Origin: Rhipidocladum racemiflorum
Taxonomy: Eukaryota > Streptophyta > Magnoliopsida > Poales > Poaceae
Reading direction: 5' to 3'
Assembly (NCBI GenBank): GCA_036346355.1
Contig: CM070580.1
Location: 21,133,374-21,197,373, forward strand
Length of the DNA stretch: 64,000 nt
Positions 11,497 to 22,300 of this stretch are shown here, in pieces (position 1 is the stretch's first letter; each line of letters starts with the position of its first letter). Both the position numbers and the translations under genes were made by a program. The notes beneath the pieces were generated by a model. It was given only the letters and a program-made list of their open reading frames with translations, did no database searches and was not told the origin of the DNA.

Positions 11497-12305
11497 TAGG
11501 GGTGGAAAAAAAAACTCGAAACTCACGAGTTAAACGAGTACTCGCAAACTTGGCTCGACTCGGCTCGAATTCGTTCCTTAACGAGCCGTGTCGAGCTGTG
11601 ATTTGAACTCGTTTAGATAACGAGTTAAACGAGTCAACTCGTGAGTTAAACAAGCCAACTCGCGAGTTTAACGAGTTCTCTAAGTCGGTAAGTATAATTA
11701 TATATGTGTGAGGCTAGGATGATAACACATGGCATACTGTATAATCTCAACACTAATCCTCTTCCCATATGAAAATATCGAGTTAAACGAGTTTAACGAG
11801 TTAACTCGTGAGTTTAACGAGTCGAGCCGAGCTGAGATTTGAGCTCGTTAATATAACGAGTCAACTCGTGAGTTAAACAAGCCAACTCGCGAGTTTAACG
11901 AGTTCTCTAAGTCGGTAAGTATAATTATATATGTGTGAGGCTAGGATGATAACACATGGCATACTGTATAATTTGAACTCGTTTAGATAACGAGTTAAAC
12001 GAGTCAACTCGTGAGTTAAACAAGCCAACTCGCAAGTTTAACGAGTTCTCTAAGTCGGTAAGTATAATTATATATGTGTGAGGCTAGGATGATAACACAT
12101 GGCATACTGTATAATCTCAACACTAATCCTCTTCTCAGATGAAAATATCGAGTTAAACGAGTTTAACGAGTTAACTCGCGAGTTTAACGAGTCGAGTCGA
12201 GCTAACTCGTTATATTACCGAGTTTGACTGAGTCGAGTCGAGCCGAGTCAACTCGTCGGTCGAGTCGAGCCGAGTCAACTCGTTATCCACCCATGTATAC
12301 CACCC
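11497..12305. repeat. Tandem array of CGAGTTAA-type words with a repeated 60-bp core
   Basis: The block is built from near-palindromic GAGTTAA(A)CGAG / CTCGTGAGTTAAAC words. A non-palindromic core beginning TAAGTCGGTAAGTATAATTA recurs at 11681, 11908 and 12051, that is at spacings of 227 and 143 bp. Outer edges are AGGGGTGGAAAAAA on the left and ...CCACCCA on the right, an imperfect inverted pair like hAT ends. A CTCTA directly precedes the left edge (11494-11498) and also follows the rightmost CCACCCA (about 12306). It is probably a non-autonomous hAT-like element expanded by internal duplication. Confidence 0.55.
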
Positions 12306-12346
12306 ACTCTATCCCCTCTCACCCAAGCGGCGGCCGGCGAGGCGTC

Positions 12347-12485
12347 TGGATCCGACCGTCCCCTCCAGCTCCGTTCGTCCCGATCCGGCCTCCCCCTCCA
12401 GCTCTGGCCATATTGATCTGGCGTCCCCTCCAACTCTAACGGGCGGTGCGGTGACCCTCCAACTCCGACCGTCAGGATCCGGCCG
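12347..12485. repeat. Degenerate GC-rich tandem repeat (left part)
   Basis: Units of about 25-40 bp containing GATCCGgCCGTCCCCTCCA followed by gCTCCG repeat imperfectly. The array resumes at 18409-18465 on the far side of the retrotransposon at 12486-18408. The element therefore inserted into this array. Confidence 0.6.
12481..12485. repeat. Target-site duplication GGCCG (left)
   Basis: GGCCG immediately left of the LTR is repeated exactly at 18409-18413 immediately right of the other LTR. This is the 5-bp duplication expected for LTR-retrotransposon integration. Confidence 0.9.
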
Positions 12486-12912
12486 TGTCAGGACCTTACT
12501 TTCAATCCGAACAGAAAAATAATCTGATTTCCAATCCTGATGAACACGAGAGAACTTGGAGTATACGAAAGAAAGAGTCTAAGAGCTAACAAACTAACAG
12601 AGTAAAGTAGACATAATATGGAAGCTTGCCCTTTCCTTCCTGCACCACCAGGTTTTATACCCGAGTCGTATTTCACCTCAGGTAATACAAGAGTTGGTAA
12701 ACAACTGAAATTACTGACATCAGAGTTTCTAACGACAAAATGACAGATAATAGTAAATAGTAAATTTCCGGATGCTTCCTGGCCATCTGATGCTTGACTC
12801 GTTTTGCTGAAGCATGTTCCAGCCGTTGATGTTCCTTTATTTGAAATCGACGAACCGTTACTCCTCCTGCCGTATTCTCTGTTCTTCTCCTAGCTCACGC
12901 TCGTTCCTGACA
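12486..12912 (-). repeat. 3' LTR of the Reina-like element
   Basis: The LTR is 427 bp and bounded by TGTCAGGA and TCCTGACA. It is the downstream LTR in element orientation. It aligns without gaps to 17982-18408 with six substitutions, five of them transitions. Confidence 0.93.
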
Positions 12913-12926
12913 ATACCCCCCTTCTG
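12913..12926 (-). other. Polypurine tract of the Reina-like element
   Basis: On the minus strand CTCAGAAGGGGGGTAT directly precedes the 3' LTR. The AGAAGGGGGG run is the expected primer site for plus-strand DNA synthesis. Confidence 0.75.
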
Positions 12927-12941
12927 AGCAAGTCCTTGTCC

Positions 12942-13673
12942 TCAAGGCTTGAACTCGGGAAAAACTTTCTGAATAAACGTCACATCCTCCCTAGTAGCAT
13001 CTCGCTCCGGTAGATTTATCCAATGTATGAGCCACTGTGCTACCGCAGTTCCCTTTCTGGGCACGATCCTCCGCTCCAGCACAGCAAAAGGGGCTGTTCT
13101 TACTCGTCCTTCTGCATCAACCAAGGGCAGTCCAGGTATTGGAATTGCATTATTCCCCACATGTTTCTTTAGCTGACTAACATGGAAAACTGGGTGTATG
13201 TTTGCTTCATGTGGTAATTGCAAACGATAAGCTACTGTCCCTATTTTCTCAATCACCATGAATGGTCCAAAATATTTGGATCTGAGCTTCAAGGAACCCC
13301 TCAGTCCAAATGCATTTTGACGGTATGGTTGCATCTTCAAGTACACCATATCTCCCTTCTCGAAACTCCTTTCGGTTCTCATCTTATCTGCAAATTTCTT
13401 CATTCTTTCTTGTGCTGTCTTCAGATTTTCCTTCAGTTTCTTCATCATCTCTTCCTTTTCTTCCAGTGTAATCTTGGCTTCCTCTGTTATATTGCATGGT
13501 ATGGATAATTCAGCCAATTGCAGTGGATGGTATCCGTATAAGGCCTGAAATGGCGTCATTTTTAAAGAAGTGTGGTAAGTAGTGTTGTACCACCACTCAG
13601 CCATCGTCAACCAAATTTCACCCACTTTCGAGATTCCTGGAAGACCATGCTTCTCAAATAAGCCTCCAAGCAT
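12942..13673 (-). pseudogene. Integrase C-terminus plus chromodomain (frame 3 of the element)
   Basis: This open frame begins in out-of-frame sequence. From about residue 20 it reads the end of the integrase core (WWYNTTYHTSLKMTPFQALYG), the basic C-terminal region with YFGPFMVIEKIGTVAYRLQLP and HPVFHVSQLKKHVG, and then a chromodomain-like segment (FAVLERRIVPRK, then QWLIHW and the acidic stretch to FPEFKP). Integrase joins element cDNA to host DNA in the nucleus and the chromodomain biases site choice. It is separated from the upstream frame by a small indel near 13610-13620, so it cannot be made as part of one polyprotein without repair or recoding. Confidence 0.85.
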
Positions 13674-15751
13674 TGATTAACTCGCTCCGTCTGCCCATCG
13701 GATTGCGGATGATATGCTGTGCTAAATCGGAGTGAGACCTTGAGCAATTTGAAGATCTCTTGAAATAACTTGCTAGTGAAAATACGATCTCTATCAGTCA
13801 CTATTGCCAACGGCATACCATGTAGTCTGAATATATTATCCATGAACACCTGTACCACCTGTTGCACTGAATAAGGATGTGCCAATGCCATAAAATGAGC
13901 ATACTTCGTCATCCGGTCAACTACAACAAGTATAACTTCTTTCCCTTGTGCTTTTGGAAGTCCCTCTATGAAGTCCATTGAAATATGAGTCCATGCCATC
14001 TCGGGTACCTCTAGAGGATTCAGTAACCCCGGTATATGAATATGCTCTGACTTTGTAATTTGACAAGTTGGGCACAATTTAACATAGTCTTCCACCGACT
14101 GCTTCATCTTGGGCCAATAGAATAGTTTCTTCACCCTATGGTAGGTGGCTCTCACACCTGAGTGACCTCCAATCGCAAATTGATGAAATGCATTTAACAA
14201 TACTGCTCTTAAGTCATTTTTCTCCCCTACATACAATCTTCCTTTATACTTGAGTATATCTGTTTCCCACTTAAATTTGGACTCCGTATCTCTATTATTA
14301 TGAAGGTCTTCCAAGATCTTATCTACTTTAGGATCTCCTTCATAACTAGCCCGAACATCCTTTACCCATTCAGGGATTACACATATAACTGCTGAGCATG
14401 TCATAGCTGTCTCTTCAGCAGGAACCCTTCTCGATAATGCATCCGCTACTCTATTTTCCTTTCCTTTTTTATATTCAATCTTGAAGTCAAACTCCAAAAG
14501 CTTCAACATCAATTTGTGTTGAATTCCTTCTGTCAATCTTTGTGAAGTTATAAATTTCAGACTCTGTTGGTCAATTTTTATAATCACCGTGTTACCCAAT
14601 AAGTAGTGTCTCCATTTCTTCAAAGACTCCAGTATTGCCATTGCTTCTTTGTCATAGATAGATTTAGCTGCTGCCCTCATTCCCAGCACTTTACTGAAAT
14701 ACGCAATGGGTCTTCCTGATTGCATGAGCACTGCTCCAATTCCAGTTCCACTGGCGTCGGTCTCCAAAGTGAATGGTTTGGAAAAATCTGGTAAAGCCAA
14801 TACTGGACAGGAAGTCATAATTTGTCTCAATCTTTCAAAAGCCTGTGTTTGTTCACTACCCCATTGGAAACTGTCCTTCTTCAATAATTCAAACAAGGGC
14901 TTACAAATCTGGCCGTATCCCTTCACAAACCTCCTGTAATAGCCGGTAAGTCCTAAGAAACCTCTTAGCTTGGTGATATTGTCGGGTTGTGGCCAGTTCA
15001 ACACATCTGCTATCTTCTTTGGGTCTGTCGCCACACCTTCTGCACTGATAATATGACCCAGGTATTCTAAATCTGGCAAGGCAAAAGTGCACTTACTTCT
15101 CTTTGCTACCAGATGGTTATCTCTTAACCGCTGCAAGGATACCTTCAGATGGTATTGGTGATCACTCAAATTCTTGCTATATACCAATATATCATCAAAA
15201 AATACCAAGACAAACTTCCTCAATTGTTCAACAAAAATGTCATTCATGAGTGCTTGAAAAGTGGAAGGCGCATTAGATAAACCAAAAGGCATAACTGTAT
15301 ATTCATAATGACCAAAATGTGTCTTAAATGATGTCTTGTAAATGTCTTCTTCCTTCATTCTTATTTGGTGGTAACCTGATCTTAAATCAAGCTTTGAGAA
15401 AATGGTGGCGCCATGCAGTTCATCAAGTAAGTCCTCAATAACGGGCATGGGAAATTTGTTCTTTATGGTCATAGAATTCAATTGACGAAAGTCTACGCAC
15501 AATCTCCAAGTCCCATCTTTTTTCCTCACCAGCACAACCGGAGATGAATATGGGCTTTGACTGGGTCTGATTTCCCCTGTTTTCAGCAAGTTCTTGATTA
15601 TATCCTCTACCGCATCTCTCTGATGATGGGGTACTCGGTAAGGTCTCAGATTGGGTGGTTCAGCTCTCACTTTCAAATGAATGACATGATCGCAATATCT
15701 GCTAGGAGGCAATTCTTCTTTCTCAGTAAATATATCAGCATATTCTTCCAA
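13607..15751 (-). pseudogene. Reverse transcriptase - RNase H - integrase part (frame 2)
   Basis: A 714-codon frame carries the reverse transcriptase (KLDLRSGYHQIRMKEEDIYK; catalytic FFDD at residues 184-187), RNase H (ETDASGTGIGAVLMQSG) and integrase with an HHCC zinc finger (H..H then CPTCQ) and the core acidic motifs including VTDRDRIFTSKLF and SDGQTERVNQ. Domain order is RT-RH-INT, diagnostic for Ty3/gypsy. The frame overlaps the end of the gag-protease frame and is shifted -1 relative to it. It ends early inside the integrase core at 13607 because of an indel. The catalytic residues I could check are intact. Confidence 0.9.
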
Positions 15752-17718
15752 TATTGCATCAATTTCTGGTTCCTGTTTCCTCCATCAATACATGAACTGA
15801 CTTGAATTAAGAATCCTAGGCCTCTTTTCTGTATCATTTTCTGAAGCTGGTCTGCTTTCAATAAATAACTGGATGTAGGGTGTGTATAATCTTGGAGTTG
15901 TATCACTTTACCATCCTTACAAATGGACATAGTCTTTTCTTTCAAATTCAATTCAATGGGACTGTAATCATACATCCAGTCAGCTCCAAAGATAATGTCA
16001 TAATTGCCCAACTTCAATAATCTGAATGTATTGGTGAAGGACACGTTCTGAATTTCATACTCCAATTGGTCCACTATAGCATCAGACGACAATTCTCCAC
16101 CACCAGCTACAACAATCCGAGTTGTAGGCATATTCTTAAATGGGAAACCATTCTTGATAGCATATTCATAATCCATAAATGAATTTGTGCTTCCACTGTC
16201 CACTAAAGCCACCGCTCGGGTGTTTCCAATGTGTACAATCAATGAAAAAGTATGAGACCCAGTTAACCCATGAACAGCATAAGCTGAAATCTGTAAGAGC
16301 TGATAAGTATCTTCAGTGGTGTTGTCATTTACTGGACTCCCTGGAGCAGTCACAAACCCAGCATTCTCTCCACAAAGTTCAGTCTCCTCTGTAGACTGGT
16401 TTTCCTCTTCTCCTTGCATTAACAATGTATGCAATGCATTCCTGACTTTACACAGCTGGTTGTGACCTGGAGTCCACGGCTCCTTGCAATGCCAACAAGT
16501 GCATCCCATTCGTTCCTCAGGTTTGCCCTTCAGTAAGTTTCTTCTCTCTTCAACAACTTGTTTTGGTGGAAAGTTCTTCTGTAACCCAATCGTCTTTGGC
16601 TTAAAACTGCTCTGACTCATTCGTTTAGCATTGTACGCCTTTTCCTCTATCTTCGCATACCAGTATGCTTCCAGTAATCCTTTTGGCAGGTTACTACTAA
16701 CACTATATTTGATTTCTTCTTTGAGACCTCCAATAAAACAGCTCAGTAAATATTGCTCTTGCAAGTAAGGGTGCTCTCTTTTCACCATTTCCACACATTT
16801 TTCAAAGTAGTCAATATACTTGCTAACTGTGCTCAACTGCTTGATTCCCTGCAGATTCTCCACTGCCTCATGTGCATTAGCTTCTGAAAAGCGATCACAA
16901 ATTATGGAGCTAAACTGCTGCCAAGTTAAGGAGTGCCATGGTATCCCAATGCCCCTATACCACGTTCCAGCTCTACCATTCAGATGACCGACAGCTAAAT
17001 TCACCCATTGCTCTGCTGGAGTGCCCGCCATCTCAAAGAACTTCTCGCATTGGTCAATCCACCCTATTGGATTTTCCCCAGAAAACAAATTTAGCTCAAG
17101 CTTGGGACCCTTAATTACAGCTTCTGCATACTGGTGTGTAATATGATTATCCCCAAGATACATGTTCCTTTGGGTATCCCACACCTGAACACCCGGATAA
17201 TGCATATTTTGAGTTTGCCCCATATTAGCTTGAGTGGATGTCTGCATAATACTGGGTTGTAATACTGGATGTACATACTGGGAGGTGGGCTGATTGCCAT
17301 TCCAATTTCCAAATTGCCTTCCGGGACTCACCTGAAGCGGTATTTGTGCCGTAAGATTAGTATTACTTCCCCTTGGTCCCAGATCACCGGGGGTTCTTGC
17401 AAGTGCAGCCATCGAGGTCCTAACAACCGGAGTAAACACCGGTGATACATTATTACCCACTCCTCGAGGCTCTATCAATCCGGACTCGTATGTATTAAGC
17501 CCAGACTCATTCCTACTCATATCAGTCCTGTTTGTTTCTAGCCCCATCTGAGATGTATTTACCCCACTCACGGCCAAAGAATCGAACGATTCAATCGGGT
17601 GCGATGGCATACCTGATCTGCTCAATAGCAACTGTTTAATCTCAGCCACGTCTGACTTGAGAACTTCCAGATCATTAAGCCACAGATTAATCCTCTCGAT
17701 TTCCTCCTGGACATCCAT
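15673..17718 (-). CDS. Gag-protease frame of the Reina-like element
   Basis: This 681-codon frame starts at an ATG about 260 bp inside the 5' LTR. The gag part contains the retrotransposon-gag core (NLFSGENPIGWIDQCEKFFE, then WYRGIG and WQQFSSIICDRFSE). A zinc knuckle follows with C-x2-C-x7-H-x3-C spacing (CWHCKEPWTPGHNQLC). An aspartic protease with the active-site motif VDSGSTNSF is followed by IIFGADWM. Gag assembles the particle and the protease processes the polyprotein. The final 28 or so codons read out-of-frame reverse-transcriptase sequence, so the natural boundary to pol is near 15760-15790. It may be a mutation or, less likely, a -1 recoding site. Confidence 0.85.
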   Translation of the reverse strand: MDVQEEIERINLWLNDLEVLKSDVAEIKQLLLSRSGMPSHPIESFDSLAVSGVNTSQMGLETNRTDMSRNESGLNTYESGLIEPRGVGNNVSPVFTPVVRTSMAALARTPGDLGPRGSNTNLTAQIPLQVSPGRQFGNWNGNQPTSQYVHPVLQPSIMQTSTQANMGQTQNMHYPGVQVWDTQRNMYLGDNHITHQYAEAVIKGPKLELNLFSGENPIGWIDQCEKFFEMAGTPAEQWVNLAVGHLNGRAGTWYRGIGIPWHSLTWQQFSSIICDRFSEANAHEAVENLQGIKQLSTVSKYIDYFEKCVEMVKREHPYLQEQYLLSCFIGGLKEEIKYSVSSNLPKGLLEAYWYAKIEEKAYNAKRMSQSSFKPKTIGLQKNFPPKQVVEERRNLLKGKPEERMGCTCWHCKEPWTPGHNQLCKVRNALHTLLMQGEEENQSTEETELCGENAGFVTAPGSPVNDNTTEDTYQLLQISAYAVHGLTGSHTFSLIVHIGNTRAVALVDSGSTNSFMDYEYAIKNGFPFKNMPTTRIVVAGGGELSSDAIVDQLEYEIQNVSFTNTFRLLKLGNYDIIFGADWMYDYSPIELNLKEKTMSICKDGKVIQLQDYTHPTSSYLLKADQLQKMIQKRGLGFLIQVSSCIDGGNRNQKLMQYWKNMLIYLLRKKNCLLADIAIMSFI

Positions 17719-17964
17719 CGTCTGTTCTTCACCCGCCAGATTGAGGGATTTTACGGGTACACCAACCTCAATCTAGTCAATCTGTTTCCAAATCCAGTCA
17801 CCAGATCGGGGGATTTTACGGATTTTCCAACCCCAACCTGATCTTTCCGGTTCTGATCAATTTCCACACGCCAAAGAAGAAGTGGCGATCTGCAGTTTGG
17901 GGGATTTTACGACCTTGCCAACCCCAAACTAGAGTTTGAAGAAGATGTCTGAGCCGAGGAAAGT

Positions 17965-17979
17965 CTGGCTCTGATACCA
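17965..17979 (-). other. Primer-binding site (initiator tRNA-Met type)
   Basis: On the minus strand TGGTATCAGAGCCAG lies two bases inside the 5' LTR. TGGTATCAGAGC is complementary to the 3' end of plant initiator tRNA-Met, the primer used by most plant LTR elements. Confidence 0.88.
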
Positions 17980-17981
17980 AA

Positions 17982-18408
17982 TGTCAGGACCTTACTTTCA
18001 ATCCGAACAAAAAAATAATCTGATTTCCAATCCTGATGAACACGAGAGAACTTGGAGTATACGAAAGAAAGAGTCTAAGAGCTAACAAACTAATAGAGTA
18101 AAGTAGACATAATATGGCAGCTTGCCCTTTCCTTCCTGCACCACCAGGTTTTATACCCGAGTCGTATTTCACCTCAGGTAATACAAGAGTTGGTAAACAA
18201 CTGAAATTACTGACATCAGAGTTTCTAACGACAAAATGATAGATAACAGTAAATAGTAAATTTCCGGATGCTTCCTGGCCATCTGATGCTTGACTCGTTT
18301 TGCTGAAGCATGTTCCAGCCGTTGATGTTCCTTTATTTGAAATCGACGAACCATTACTCCTCCTGCCGTATTCTCTGTTCTTCTCCTAGCTCACGCTCGT
18401 TCCTGACA
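17982..18408 (-). repeat. 5' LTR of the Reina-like element
   Basis: The LTR is 427 bp and has the same borders as the partner LTR. It is followed at 18409-18413 by the second GGCCG target duplication. It is upstream in element orientation and so carries the element promoter. Confidence 0.93.
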
Positions 18409-18830
18409 GGCCGTCCCCTCCATCTCCGGTCGTTCGGATCCGGCCGTCCCCTCCAGCTCCGGTTCGTGCAAAGGGAGATGAATCTTGGTTCTTGCAATTT
18501 TTTAATCTGAAATGTGTAAAAAATTTTCCTTGCGAAATCTTGAAGATGAAATCAAAAAAATCGGCGTGATTTTTGTTTCGTGCAAGTCCTTGAATCCGAA
18601 ATGTGTAAAGGGTGACGAATCTTCTTGAATCTTGGTTCGTGTAATTTTTTAATCCGAAATGTGTAAAGCATAAAACGAGACGAATCCGAAATACGATAGC
18701 AACGTGGTTCGTGAAATCTGAAGATTCCTGGTTCGTGGGATGAATCATTAACTCATGTAGGCTTCTTGTAGTTTTTTTCCTTGCAAAAATCTTGAAGGTG
18801 AAATCCGAAAATTTCTTGGTTCAGGAGGTG
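18409..18830. repeat. Continuation of GC-rich array, then three degenerate copies of a second repeat
   Basis: The GATCCGGCCGTCCCCTCC array resumes after the retrotransposon. It is followed by three imperfect copies of a unit near 18482, 18571 and 18631 containing TTGGTTCGTGnAA and then TTTAATCCGAAATGTGTAAA. Open frames across it are not credible genes. Confidence 0.5.
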
Positions 18831-19161
18831 AATGCTTGACTCAGGTAAGAAAGGAGAAGGGAGGGAATAGGGTATGTATATCCCTTATGAAATACAAAGG
18901 TTTTTTTTACCCTATATGCACAGCTCTCGCAGTAAAGATGGACGGTAAAGATGATACATGGACGTCCATGAATATGTTGTTTTTATTTTCCCCACAATCT
19001 TATGGGTATTCAGGTAACCGAGACGCAGAGTATACAAGCACGATAAGGTTACAGATGATGAATCATGAGAGAGAGAGAGAGAGAGATCTAGTTTACTACT
19101 AGGGAATCAGTCAAATGTACAGCATAAGCGCACCATCTCTAAACTCACTGTTCAACAAAAT
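18831..19161. other. Intergenic interval downstream of LCB1
   Basis: This short interval has a GA microsatellite at 19068-19087 and no supported feature. Confidence 0.4.
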
Positions 19162-19167
19162 TTTATT
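19162..19167 (-). terminator. Polyadenylation signal of LCB1
   Basis: An AATAAA on the minus strand lies about 150 nt downstream of the LCB1 stop codon, a usual distance for a plant 3' UTR. It is assigned by consensus and position. Confidence 0.55.
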
Positions 19168-19316
19168 TTGCAAGTGTTGTATGTATGAGCGACAACAAGA
19201 TTAATCCACCAGATCTAGAAATGTACAGACTATGTACATTTACCAAAGCGATACACACAGCTTAGAGTACACATTGCGCAGAAAAGGGTCGAGTTCATCT
19301 TGAAGGGAATCTGGGA

Positions 19317-22300
19317 TCAAATGTAATCCGAAAGAACTGATGCTGAAACCCTCTTCAAGGATGAGGACGCTTTGGAGATGTCTGATTCCGTATGACCAGC
19401 TGAAACGAATAGGCGGATTCCAATGGGAAGCTTGCACCTGTCCAAAGTTGACCTCTTGGATGCCACAATGAAAACTGAATCTTCCTTCAAGACCTGTTGG
19501 GAAAAGGATGTGTTAATATATGCCTGTGAAAATTCATGTAAACTGCAGCTTTTGTCTAGTCCATCCAAACTTACCCTCTCCGCAATGCTTTCAAGAAGAT
19601 CTAAGTCGGTGGTTGGAGAACCTGTCGATTTCTTCAACTTAAGGAAGACCATAGGAGAAAGAACATGGCTGGAAATTTCTAGCCCGGGAGTATCTGACAG
19701 TTCTGCAGATCAAAACGCATACAAGGCATCAAGGCGGTGGCCAGGTACAGGTAGCTGGCAATCATAGCGTGCACGAACAAGATCAATTGCAACACGTCAT
19801 ATTGTACTCCCACAGCACATTTCATAGGTTACATATATAGTATCACTATTATAGTTCTAGCTAAGTTTTGAAAACTACATATATCAAAAACAAATGTATA
19901 GTAAACTGCTCGCACAGTTCTCAATTTATATTATTCAGACATCCGTTAAACAGTATTGCATTTCACATGAGGAAAAAGCACATAAGAGCAATCTGGTCAA
20001 ACAAATAGTTAAATGACATTGCTTCTTAGGCTTGCATAAGAGAATCATCTTTACCTTTATGCAGATGAGCAACATTGCTTCTTAGACTTGCAAGAACTGA
20101 AGGATTCTCCTCCAGGTAGTTGACAGCAGAAACCGCAGCACTGGCAAGATAGGGTGGCAGAGAGGCAGAGAAAACATAGCCAGAACTGCTTAGGCGCTGC
20201 AAAAGCGTAGCTTCTTAATCAGCCAAAACATTTAACAACAGAATTTCTATTTTTCTCAGCTGATGTTCCATCAATCTGGTACTACATCTACCTGATGATC
20301 AACAACTATGGCATTTCCTGTACAGAAGCCACCATCAGTAGCTAATGCATTTCCCATTCCAGCAGTGATAATATCAATTTTATCAATCTGCACATGTAAG
20401 AAAATTTCAGAAATAGGATGAACATGTGCGGAAGCATCCAGCTAAAACTAGTAAGAAAGACAAATATCATAAACTAATCGGTGCCAACTCCTTTTTTCTT
20501 TTACACTACTTCGGTCTTGCAGCAAAATATTCTTCGAAAACGCTGGAAGCAAACACTCACTGGAACTCCATAATGTTCAGCAAGGCCGCGTCCAGATTTG
20601 CCAAGCACACCAAAAGAATGACTCTCCTCCAGAATAACACGGAATCGATATTTCTCCTTCAATCTGACAATTTCATCCAAAGGGGCGATTTGACCAGAAT
20701 TCTGCAATCACAACAGTAATAGATGTTTCATCCAAAGTTGTATATCTAAAGTATTTCATGAGTTTGTTAGATTCTACAGGTAGGATCAATATTTTTCAAA
20801 CTTCCATGGGCAAATAAGAAAAACCCTGTAAATATCTAACACAAAAAAAAAATCACAAAAGGCACCACACCTGGTAGATAGATTCCACAACAATGTAGCG
20901 TCTAATCTTTTCAGCACGTTTATTTCCACGAGTAAGTTTTTCCAAAGTGCTTGCGAGTGAAGCCATATCATTGTGTTTGAAATAAACAACAGTACTTCTT
21001 GATAGATGGAGACCGTTTTGCACTGCCCAGTGAACACCCTCATCACTGCAATACAGATAAAAAATTGGTTTAGGTTCAACAGGGAAAAAAACAAGAAATG
21101 CTATTTAGTACAAATAATTAGCCGGGTATGTTAACTACATGAAGTCTGCAACTTACGAAAAAAGAAATGAAAGTGGCAACAACATTGATCAAACTGATGA
21201 GCTAAAGAAATGCACAACTCCCTAATGGCTCAATCAAGTTTGCCATTATTACATGAACACTATAAATATTTATATACTGTCAAACTGGAAGCACTGTCTG
21301 GTAAAAAAAACTGGAAGCACTAGAACAACTCTCGGTGTGCCTGAAGCTATATATTCATATATTGCTGAGAGGAAAAAAGAAGGTTAACTTACGCGACTAT
21401 GATATCTCCTTTCTTACAAAAGGCAGGTATCACACTGAATATTGTAGAAATCCCATATGAATACAGAATGGAGTCTGGAGTTCCCAGGAACTTGGCTATT
21501 TTTGCCTCACAGTCCAGGTGGACATCTGCAAGTGTTCCACAATTAAAAGGTAAGCTCCTCCATATTTGCAATAGAGGTCATAGGCTGTGAACAGAGAATA
21601 TGCAAACCAATTGTTCCATAAAAGCCACGTGGACCACAAGATCCAACACCATATTTCTCCAACGAACTAACACAAGAATCCTGCAATTCAGTCGCTTTGA
21701 TCAGATACTCTAGAAGTCTGGAAGGATATAGTTGTCAAAAATACTGTCCATCAATAGAGTTCTCTCTTACAATAATTTTCTCGTTGCCAATTAAACCAAG
21801 GTAGTTTGCTGATGCAAAGTTTACAACTTCTTTCCCATTAATTGTCGTATGTGGTCCAGCAGCTCTGTATAAAAAAAAAACAGAATAGCAGAGTTAATTC
21901 TAACCCGCAGAAGTCAGGGCAATTCATCTGGAATGTTCAACAACTGCAGATATCCTGTAATCATAACATTCTCACTTAGTAAATATCTGCGGTTCATAAT
22001 CCATGGCTCTAGATTGGCAACCACATACAAGAAAAATCTCAAGAAAGATTTCGGCCAATGCTGAGAGTTGATCAAACATATTAAATTTCATTTACAGATA
22101 CTTAAACAATATCCAAGGGAAGGACAACAAAAGGAATATTTTATGCATGGGAATTACTTCAGACAGAACAACGTCAATGCTAGGGAGTTGGCTGCTATTC
22201 CTAAAATTTTTAAAACAAAATACATTCTACCATACACACTGGTGAATACTAAGAAAAAATATGATTCATGGAGTTGCTGCCCATTGTTATCTTATTAGTG

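Larger units (their letters stand above)
12486..18408 (-). mobile_element. Complete Ty3/gypsy chromovirus (Reina-like)
   Basis: A 5.9-kb element on the minus strand has two 427-bp LTRs with TGTCAGGA...TCCTGACA ends, GGCCG target duplications, a tRNA-iMet-type primer-binding site, a polypurine tract, and gag-protease, RT-RNaseH-integrase and chromodomain coding regions in the Ty3/gypsy order. The C-terminal domain resembles the chromodomain of the Reina clade, and the short LTRs fit that clade. The two LTRs differ at only six positions by hand comparison, which suggests a recent insertion. Coding is nevertheless split into three frames, so this copy is probably not autonomous. Confidence 0.93.

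Noticed and set aside
11497..12305. CGAGTTAA array considered as a CRISPR-like or satellite array
   Set aside because: Units are irregular, there are no unique spacers, the genome is a plant, and the edges look like transposon ends.
15673..15790. Programmed -1 frameshift between gag-protease and RT in the Reina-like element
   Set aside because: The overlap and direction would fit, but I found no X-XXY-YYZ heptamer in the zero frame. The second break in integrase makes simple mutation more likely. It was not excluded.
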